From the NCBI RefSeq assembly GCF_009711095.1, contig NZ_WMJZ01000002.1, positions 186,001 to 250,000 of the forward strand: DNA of 64,000 nt, in the 5' to 3' direction. Each line of letters begins with the position of its first letter. Position 1 is the first letter of the stretch. A model generated the notes under the pieces. The model had not been told where the DNA came from. It searched no databases and saw nothing but the letters and a program-made list of their open reading frames with translations. The position numbers and the translations under genes were made by a program. The stretch is from Intestinirhabdus alba (lineage in GTDB: Bacteria; Pseudomonadota; Gammaproteobacteria; Enterobacterales; Enterobacteriaceae). Shown here piece by piece: positions 57,747-64,000 of this stretch.

Positions 57747-58772
57747 ATGCCTTCAATTCGACTGGCTGATTTGGCAGAGCAGTTGGATGCAGAACTACAC
57801 GGTGATGGCGATATCGTCATCACCGCCGTTGCGTCTATGCAGTCCGCCCAAACAGGCCACATCACGTTCATGGTCAATCCTAAATACCGTGACCGCTTAG
57901 GCTTATGCCAGGCTTCCGCCGTCGTCATGACCCGGGAAGATCTCCCTTTTGCCAGGAGTGCCGCGCTGGTAGTGAAGAATCCCTACCTGACCTATGCCCG
58001 GATGGCGCAAATTTTAGATACCACGCCGCAGCCGGCGCAGAATATTGCCGCCAGTGCGGCGATCGACGCGACGGCGACGCTGGGTAAGAACGTTTCGATC
58101 GCGGCCAATGCGGTGATCGAATCAGGCGTTGTGCTGGGCGATAACGTGGTTATCGGCGCAGGCTGCTTCGTCGGGAAAAACAGCAAAATCGGCGCAGGCT
58201 CCCGTCTGTGGGCCAACGTATCGATTTATCATGAGGTTGAGATTGGCGAGCACTGTCTGGTTCAGTCCGGTACGGTGATCGGCGCGGACGGCTTCGGCTA
58301 CGCCAACGATCGCGGCAACTGGGTGAAGATCCCGCAGCTTGGCCGCGTTATTATTGGCGATCGCGTTGAGATTGGTGCCTGCACCACCATAGACCGCGGC
58401 GCGCTGGACGACACGATAATCGGCAACGGCGTGATAATTGATAACCAGTGCCAGATTGCACATAACGTCGTGATTGGCGACAATACGGCGGTTGCCGGCG
58501 GCGTCATTATGGCGGGCAGCCTGAAGATTGGCCGTTACTGCATGATTGGCGGTGCCAGCGTCATCAACGGGCATATGGAAATATGCGACAAGGTGACGGT
58601 AACAGGAATGGGGATGGTCATGCGCCCTATTACTGAACCCGGCGTCTACTCCTCAGGCATTCCGCTGCAGCCTAATAAAGTCTGGCGTAAGACCGCCGCG
58701 CTGGTGATGAACATTGATGAAATGAGCAAGCGCCTTAAGGCCGTTGAGCGCAAGGTTAATCACCGGGACTAA
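57747..58772 (+). CDS. lpxD: UDP-3-O-(3-hydroxymyristoyl)glucosamine N-acyltransferase
   Basis: Third step of lipid A synthesis. It has 341 residues, as in E. coli. Left-handed beta-helix repeats start near residue 100; the catalytic His is in [13 protein letters not shown]. It follows skp by 3 bp. Confidence 0.98.
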   Translation: MPSIRLADLAEQLDAELHGDGDIVITAVASMQSAQTGHITFMVNPKYRDRLGLCQASAVVMTREDLPFARSAALVVKNPYLTYARMAQILDTTPQPAQNIAASAAIDATATLGKNVSIAANAVIESGVVLGDNVVIGAGCFVGKNSKIGAGSRLWANVSIYHEVEIGEHCLVQSGTVIGADGFGYANDRGNWVKIPQLGRVIIGDRVEIGACTTIDRGALDDTIIGNGVIIDNQCQIAHNVVIGDNTAVAGGVIMAGSLKIGRYCMIGGASVINGHMEICDKVTVTGMGMVMRPITEPGVYSSGIPLQPNKVWRKTAALVMNIDEMSKRLKAVERKVNHRD

Positions 58773-59016
58773 GTTTCTGTACGCATGTCCGACCGCTGTG
58801 CGCCGGAAGCGCTGCTGAACGGTAGCGCTATCAGAACTGGAACGTTCTGGAAGGGCGATCCGCTGGCAAGCCGGAGCGGTCGTGGCCCGGCGGCGGCAAG
58901 GTGGTATCTTGCAAGATAAAGTGTACGCACGCCAAACTTTACGGCCTGTCACATTCATATGATTGCGGCAGGCCGTGTTATTATTGCCTTTTATTATATT
59001 TGACAGGAAGAGTATT

Positions 59017-59472
59017 TTGACTACGACCACTCATACTCTGCATATTGAAGAGATTTTAGAGCTTTTGCCGCACCGTTTTCCATTTCTGTTGGTTGACCGC
59101 GTGCTGGATTTTGAAGAAGGGCGTTTTCTGCGCGCAGTGAAAAATGTCTCCGTTAACGAGCCGTTCTTCCAGGGACACTTCCCCGGCAAACCTATTTTTC
59201 CGGGCGTGCTGATCCTTGAAGCAATGGCGCAGGCAACCGGCATCCTGGCGTTTAAAAGCGTGGGCAAACTGGAGCCTGGAGAGCTGTATTACTTTGCCGG
59301 TATCGATGAGGCCCGCTTTAAGCGCCCCGTCGTGCCGGGCGATCAGATGATCATGGAAGTGACCTTCGAGAAAACGCGCCGTGGCCTGACCCGTTTCAAA
59401 GGGGTGGCGCTGGTTGACGGTAAAGTAGCCTGTGAAGCAACGATGATGTGCGCTCGTAGCCGGGAGTCCTGA
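59017..59472 (+). CDS. fabZ: 3-hydroxyacyl-[acyl-carrier-protein] dehydratase FabZ
   Basis: Dehydration step of fatty-acid elongation. It has 151 residues, as in E. coli, from a TTG start with AGGAAG upstream; earlier in-frame ATG codons are not homologous. The active-site His and Glu lie in [20 protein letters not shown]. The 244-bp lpxD-fabZ spacer contains no recognisable gene; part may be decayed repeat. Confidence 0.97.
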   Translation: MTTTTHTLHIEEILELLPHRFPFLLVDRVLDFEEGRFLRAVKNVSVNEPFFQGHFPGKPIFPGVLILEAMAQATGILAFKSVGKLEPGELYYFAGIDEARFKRPVVPGDQMIMEVTFEKTRRGLTRFKGVALVDGKVACEATMMCARSRES

Positions 59473-59475
59473 TAC

Positions 59476-60264
59476 GTGATTGATAAGTCCGCCTTTATTC
59501 ACCCAACCGCCATTGTGGAAGAGGGTGCCATCATTGGCGCTAACGTCCACATTGGTCCCTTCTGCATTGTCGGGCCCGATGTTGAAATCGGTGAGGATAC
59601 CGTACTGAAATCTCACGTTGTCGTGAATGGCCATACGAAAATTGGTCGTGGCAATGAGATCTATCAGTTTGCCTCTATTGGTGAAGTGAACCAGGATCTG
59701 AAATATGCTGGCGAACCGACCCGCGTTTCCATCGGCGATCGTAACCGCATTCGCGAAAGCGTGACTATTCATCGCGGTACGGTGCAGGGGGGCGGAGTGA
59801 CGAAGGTGGGCAGCGATAACCTGCTGATGATCAACGCCCACGTGGCCCATGATTGTGTCGTGGGCAACCGCTGTATTCTGGCAAATAACGCCACGCTGGC
59901 GGGCCACGTCACGCTGGATGACTTCGTCATCATCGGTGGTATGACCGCCGTGCATCAGTTCTGCACTATCGGCGCGCACGTGATGGTCGGCGGCTGCTCC
60001 GGCGTAGCGCAGGACGTTCCGCCGTATGTTATCGCCCAGGGCAACCACGCGACGCCGTTTGGCGTCAACATTGAGGGTCTGAAGCGCCGCGGCTTCACCC
60101 GCGAAGCGATTACCGCTATCCGCAATGCCTATAAGCTGCTCTACCGCAGCGGCAAAACCCTGGATGAGGCAAAGCCGGAAATTGCGCAGCTTGCGGACCA
60201 ACACCCGGAAGTGAAAGCGTTCACCGGCTTCTTCGAACGCTCCACGCGCGGCCTGATCCGGTAA
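59476..60264 (+). CDS. lpxA: UDP-N-acetylglucosamine acyltransferase LpxA
   Basis: First step of lipid A synthesis. It has 262 residues, as in E. coli, from a GTG start 4 bp after fabZ. Hexapeptide repeats throughout; the catalytic His is in [12 protein letters not shown]. Confidence 0.98.
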   Translation: MIDKSAFIHPTAIVEEGAIIGANVHIGPFCIVGPDVEIGEDTVLKSHVVVNGHTKIGRGNEIYQFASIGEVNQDLKYAGEPTRVSIGDRNRIRESVTIHRGTVQGGGVTKVGSDNLLMINAHVAHDCVVGNRCILANNATLAGHVTLDDFVIIGGMTAVHQFCTIGAHVMVGGCSGVAQDVPPYVIAQGNHATPFGVNIEGLKRRGFTREAITAIRNAYKLLYRSGKTLDEAKPEIAQLADQHPEVKAFTGFFERSTRGLIR

Positions 60265-61412
60265 TGGCCGAGCGTCGCCCCTTAACGATAGCCCTGGTCG
60301 CCGGAGAAACCTCCGGCGATATTCTTGGTGCCGGGCTGATGCGCGCCCTGAAGGCGCGCGTTCCTGACGTACGCTTTGTTGGCGTGGCCGGCCCGCGGAT
60401 GCAGGCCGAAGGCTGCGAAGCCTGGTATGAAATGGAAGAGCTGGCGGTGATGGGGATCGTCGAAGTGCTTGGCCGCCTGCGCCGCCTGCTGCATATTCGC
60501 ACCGATCTGACCCGGCGATTTACCGCGCTTCAGCCGGACGTCTTCGTCGGCATTGATGCACCCGATTTCAATATCACCCTTGAAGGTAATCTGAAAAAGC
60601 GGGGCATTAAAACCATTCACTACGTCAGCCCTTCCGTCTGGGCGTGGCGGCAAAAACGGGTTTTCAAAATAGGCAGATCCACCGATATGGTGCTGGCCTT
60701 TCTGCCTTTCGAAAAAGCGTTTTACGACAAATTTAACGTGCCGTGCCGCTTTATCGGTCACACCATGGCCGATGCTATGCCGCTGGAGCCGGATAAAAAC
60801 GCCGCCCGCGACGCGCTGGGGATTGCCCATGACGCGCGCTGCCTGGCGCTGCTGCCCGGCAGCCGCGGCGCGGAAGTGGAGATGCTCAGCGGCGACTTCC
60901 TGCAGACCGCGCAGATTTTGCGGCAGACGTGGCCGGATCTGGAGGTGGTGGTACCGCTGGTGAATGCCCGACGCCGCGAGCAGTTTGAGCGTATTAAAGC
61001 CGGAGTTGCGCCCGATCTGCAGGTTCATCTGCTGGACGGCATGGGGCGCGAGGCGATGGTCGCCAGCGATGCGGCGCTGCTGGCTTCCGGCACCGCCGCG
61101 CTGGAGTGTATGCTGGCGAAATGCCCGATGGTGGTGGGATACCGGATGAAGCCGTTCACCTTCTGGCTGGCGAAGCGGCTGGTGAAGACCGACTACGTTT
61201 CGTTGCCCAACCTGCTGGCGGGAAGAGAGTTGGTCAAAGAGCTGTTGCAGGATGAGTGTGAACCGCGGAAGCTGGCCGATGCCCTGCTGCCGCTGCTGGC
61301 GGATGGCGAAACCCGTCATGCGATGCACGACACTTTCCGCGAGCTGCATCGGCAGATCCGCTGTAGCGCCGACGAGCAGGCGGCGGCGGCCGTTCTGGAG
61401 TTAGCGCAATGA
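60264..61412 (+). CDS. lpxB: Lipid-A-disaccharide synthase
   Basis: Joins UDP-diacylglucosamine and lipid X. It has 382 residues, as in E. coli. GT19 segments [29 protein letters not shown] and [13 protein letters not shown] are present. Overlaps the lpxA stop (TAATG) and the rnhB start (ATGA). Confidence 0.98.
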   Translation: MAERRPLTIALVAGETSGDILGAGLMRALKARVPDVRFVGVAGPRMQAEGCEAWYEMEELAVMGIVEVLGRLRRLLHIRTDLTRRFTALQPDVFVGIDAPDFNITLEGNLKKRGIKTIHYVSPSVWAWRQKRVFKIGRSTDMVLAFLPFEKAFYDKFNVPCRFIGHTMADAMPLEPDKNAARDALGIAHDARCLALLPGSRGAEVEMLSGDFLQTAQILRQTWPDLEVVVPLVNARRREQFERIKAGVAPDLQVHLLDGMGREAMVASDAALLASGTAALECMLAKCPMVVGYRMKPFTFWLAKRLVKTDYVSLPNLLAGRELVKELLQDECEPRKLADALLPLLADGETRHAMHDTFRELHRQIRCSADEQAAAAVLELAQ

Positions 61413-62005
61413 TCGAATTTGTTTATCCACATACCCGGCTGGTGGCGGGGGTCGATGAAGTGGGGCGCGGCCCGCTGGTGGGCGCGGTGGTGACCGCCGC
61501 GGTGATCCTCGATCCGCAGCGCCCGATCGTCGGGCTTAATGATTCAAAAAAGCTGTCGGAGAAGCGTCGCCTGGCGCTGTGCGCAGAGATCAAAGAAAAA
61601 GCCCTCAGCTGGAGTCTCGGACGCGCGGAGCCGCATGAAATCGACGCGCTGAACATTCTGCACGCCACTATGCTGGCGATGCAGCGCGCGGTGGCGGGTC
61701 TGCACATCGCCCCGGAGTATGTGCTGATTGACGGCAACCGCTGTCCCGCGCTGCCGGTGCCGTCGATGGCGGTGGTAAAAGGCGACAGCCGCGTGGCGGA
61801 AATCAGCGCGGCCTCCATTCTGGCAAAGGTGGCGCGGGACGCCGAAATGACCGTGCTGGATCGCGTTTTTCCGCAGTATGGCTTTGCTCAACATAAAGGT
61901 TATCCGACCGCTTTTCACCTGGCCGCGCTGGCGGAGCACGGCGCGACGGAGCATCACCGGCGCAGCTTTGCTCCCGTTAAGCGCGCGCTGGGCCTCGTTT
62001 CCTGA
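61409..62005 (+). CDS. rnhB: Ribonuclease HII
   Basis: Cleaves at ribonucleotides misincorporated in DNA. It has 198 residues, as in E. coli. [12 protein letters not shown] carries the first two catalytic acids; [10 protein letters not shown] and [17 protein letters not shown] hold the others. Coupled to lpxB. Confidence 0.98.
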   Translation: MIEFVYPHTRLVAGVDEVGRGPLVGAVVTAAVILDPQRPIVGLNDSKKLSEKRRLALCAEIKEKALSWSLGRAEPHEIDALNILHATMLAMQRAVAGLHIAPEYVLIDGNRCPALPVPSMAVVKGDSRVAEISAASILAKVARDAEMTVLDRVFPQYGFAQHKGYPTAFHLAALAEHGATEHHRRSFAPVKRALGLVS

Positions 62006-62123
62006 CTCCCGGCGTAAAAACGTATTCGATTTTATGCACAATACGTCGGAGCGGCGAAAGTCCGCTGAACGCATACGGTCGGAAGACCGCCCGAAGAATA
62101 AAGAACAGTAGTGGGATCTGAAG

Positions 62124-64000
62124 ATGTCTGAACCTCGTTTCGTCCACCTGCGGGTGCACAGCGACTACTCCATGATCGACGGGCTGGCGAAAACGGTGCC
62201 GCTGGTGAAAAAGGCGGCCGCGCTGGGCATGCCGGCGCTGGCCATTACCGATTTTACCAATCTCTGTGGGCTGGTGAAGTTCTACGGAGCGGGCCATAGC
62301 GCCGGTATTAAGCCCATCGTCGGCGCGGATTTTCACGTCCGCAGCGAGCTGCTGGGCGATGAGCTGACGCAGCTTACCGTACTGGCGGCCAACAACGTCG
62401 GTTACCAGAATCTCACCCTGCTGATCTCTAAAGCCTACCAGCGCGGCTACGGCGCGGCCGGCCCGGTTATCGATCGTGACTGGCTGATAGAGCTGAAGGA
62501 GGGGGTGATTCTGCTCTCCGGCGGCCGGATGGGCGACGTGGGGCGCAGCCTGCTGCGCGGCAACGAGGCGCTGGTGGATGAGTGTCTGGCCTTTTATCAG
62601 GAGCACTTCCCGGATCGCTATTTCCTGGAGCTTATCCGCACCGGCAGGCAGGACGAAGAGACGTACCTGCATGCGGCGGTCGCGCTGGCCGAGGCGCGCG
62701 GTCTGCCGGTGGTGGCGACCAACGATGTGCGTTTTATCGACAGCGACGACTTCGACGCCCATGAAATTCGCGTGGCGATCCACGACGGCTTTACCCTTGA
62801 CGATCCCAAGCGGCCGCGCAACTACTCGCCGCAGCAGTATATGCGCAGCATCGATGAGATGTGCGAGCTGTTTTCCGATATTCCGGAAGCGCTGGAAAAC
62901 AGCGTGGAGATCGCCAGGCGCTGTAACGTCACGGTGCGCCTGGGTGAATACTTCCTGCCGCAGTTCCCTACCGGGGAAATGACCACCGAAGATTTTCTGG
63001 TCAAAAAATCGAAGGAGGGGCTGGAGGAGCGTCTGGCCTTCCTGTTCCCGGACGAAGAGGTGCGAAAAAAGCGCCGTCCGGAGTATGACGAGCGTCTGGA
63101 TATTGAACTGCAGGTTATCAACCAGATGGGCTTCCCCGGCTACTTCCTCATCGTGATGGAGTTTATCCAGTGGTCGAAAGACAACGGCGTGCCGGTAGGT
63201 CCCGGGCGAGGCTCCGGCGCAGGTTCGCTGGTGGCCTATGCGCTGAAAATTACCGATCTGGACCCGCTGGAGTTCGACCTGCTGTTCGAACGCTTCCTCA
63301 ACCCTGAACGTGTGTCAATGCCCGACTTTGACGTTGACTTCTGCATGGAGAAACGCGATCGGGTGATCGAGCACGTGGCGGATATGTACGGACGTGATGC
63401 GGTATCGCAGATTATTACCTTCGGCACCATGGCGGCGAAAGCGGTTATTCGCGACGTGGGTCGCGTGCTGGGGCACCCTTACGGCTTTGTGGATCGTATC
63501 TCCAAGCTGGTGCCACCCGATCCGGGAATGACGCTGGCGAAAGCCTTCGAGGCCGAGCCGCAGCTGCCGGAAATCTACGAGGCGGACGAAGAGGTTAAAG
63601 CGCTGATCGACATGGCGCGCAAGCTGGAAGGGGTCACCCGCAACGCCGGGAAGCACGCGGGCGGCGTGGTGATCGCGCCGACCAAAATCACCGATTTCGC
63701 GCCGCTCTACTGTGACGAAGCGGGGCAGCATCCGGTAACCCAGTTCGATAAAAACGACGTGGAATACGCCGGTCTGGTGAAGTTCGACTTCCTTGGGCTG
63801 CGTACGCTCACCATCATCAACTGGGCGCTGGAGATGATCAACAAGCGGCGCGAGAAGAACGGCGAGCCGCCGCTGGATATCGCCGCGATCCCGCTGGATG
63901 ATAAAAAAAGCTTCGACATGCTGCAGCGGTCCGAAACCACCGCGGTGTTCCAGCTGGAATCCCGCGGCATGAAGGATCTGATCAAGCGCCTGCAGCCCGA
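62124..64000 (+). CDS. dnaE: DNA polymerase III alpha subunit, 3' end beyond window
   Basis: Replicative polymerase. The first 625 codons are in the window, uninterrupted, from [20 protein letters not shown]. The PHP domain is at the N-terminus. The polymerase acidic pair is in [14 protein letters not shown] near residues 400-405, and [16 protein letters not shown] is the C-family palm motif. The 118-bp gap after rnhB holds the ribosome-binding site and no other gene. Confidence 0.97.
   Translation, partial: MSEPRFVHLRVHSDYSMIDGLAKTVPLVKKAAALGMPALAITDFTNLCGLVKFYGAGHSAGIKPIVGADFHVRSELLGDELTQLTVLAANNVGYQNLTLLISKAYQRGYGAAGPVIDRDWLIELKEGVILLSGGRMGDVGRSLLRGNEALVDECLAFYQEHFPDRYFLELIRTGRQDEETYLHAAVALAEARGLPVVATNDVRFIDSDDFDAHEIRVAIHDGFTLDDPKRPRNYSPQQYMRSIDEMCELFSDIPEALENSVEIARRCNVTVRLGEYFLPQFPTGEMTTEDFLVKKSKEGLEERLAFLFPDEEVRKKRRPEYDERLDIELQVINQMGFPGYFLIVMEFIQWSKDNGVPVGPGRGSGAGSLVAYALKITDLDPLEFDLLFERFLNPERVSMPDFDVDFCMEKRDRVIEHVADMYGRDAVSQIITFGTMAAKAVIRDVGRVLGHPYGFVDRISKLVPPDPGMTLAKAFEAEPQLPEIYEADEEVKALIDMARKLEGVTRNAGKHAGGVVIAPTKITDFAPLYCDEAGQHPVTQFDKNDVEYAGLVKFDFLGLRTLTIINWALEMINKRREKNGEPPLDIAAIPLDDKKSFDMLQRSETTAVFQLESRGMKDLIKRLQP

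Overview
The window is a chromosomal segment from a GC-rich member of the Enterobacteriaceae. Nearly every gene from cueO (2.6 kb) to dnaE (window end) is recognisable as an orthologue of the Escherichia coli K-12 block cueO-gcd-hpt-can-yadGHI-panDCB-folK-pcnB-gluQRS-dksA-sfsA-thpR-hrpB-mrcB-fhuACDB-hemL-clcA-erpA-yadS-btuF-mtn-dgt-degP-cdaR-yaeHI-dapD-glnD-map-rpsB-tsf-pyrH-frr-dxr-ispU-cdsA-rseP-bamA-skp-lpxD-fabZ-lpxAB-rnhB-dnaE. Order, strand and protein lengths match closely. The genus is not Escherichia as such: the E. coli genes speD/speE/yacC, yadE, yadD and the yad fimbrial cluster are absent from their usual places. An Enterobacter/Klebsiella/Cedecea/Kosakonia-type genome fits, but I cannot fix the genus from sequence alone.

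Layout. 1-2.6 kb: a chemoreceptor gene with an AT-rich sensor half, then about 800 bp of repeats (two back-to-back ERIC-type elements and a 267-bp inverted-repeat-bounded element) abutting cueO. 2.6-10.8 kb: periplasmic copper oxidase, PQQ glucose dehydrogenase, purine salvage, carbonic anhydrase (a canonical 127-bp ERIC lies upstream), the YadGH ABC exporter and an orphan PTS EIIA. 10.9-18.2 kb, all minus strand: pantothenate synthesis, folK-pcnB overlap, gluQRS, dksA, sfsA, thpR. 18.3-29.9 kb, plus strand: HrpB helicase, PBP1b, then the ferric-hydroxamate locus. 29.9-41.2 kb: hemL, clcA, erpA, yadS, btuF-mtn, dgt, degP (with a sigma-E promoter), cdaR, yaeH and a decayed yaeI. 41.2-45.6 kb, minus strand: dapD, glnD, map. 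45.6-64 kb, plus strand: the essential translation, isoprenoid and envelope series from rpsB to dnaE, the last truncated by the window edge.

The genes form coherent sets. These are coenzyme A supply (panDCB), ferrichrome uptake (fhu), nitrogen and PII signalling (glnD), outer-membrane biogenesis (bamA, skp, lpxD-fabZ-lpxA-lpxB, rseP, degP) and translation elongation/recycling (rpsB, tsf, frr, map).

What is not ordinary: (i) fhuA carries a single-base frameshift at codon 117 and also a perfect 259-bp tandem duplication of its promoter and first codons, which brings a second copy of the mrcB terminator with it; (ii) yaeI is reduced to a 380-bp relic with stops, frameshifts and a large internal deletion; (iii) a 267-bp element with 19-bp perfect terminal inverted repeats and two internal arms sits directly on the cueO ribosome-binding site, with related fragments at 10.8 and 40.1 kb; (iv) ERIC-ended elements with an alternative core occur at 2.1 and 49.7 kb; (v) ERIC-type sequence has entered several spacers of the rpsB-ispU gene series. 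I found no rRNA, tRNA, CRISPR array, prophage or transposase gene, and no obviously new multi-gene system; the best candidates for something undescribed are the repeat elements.
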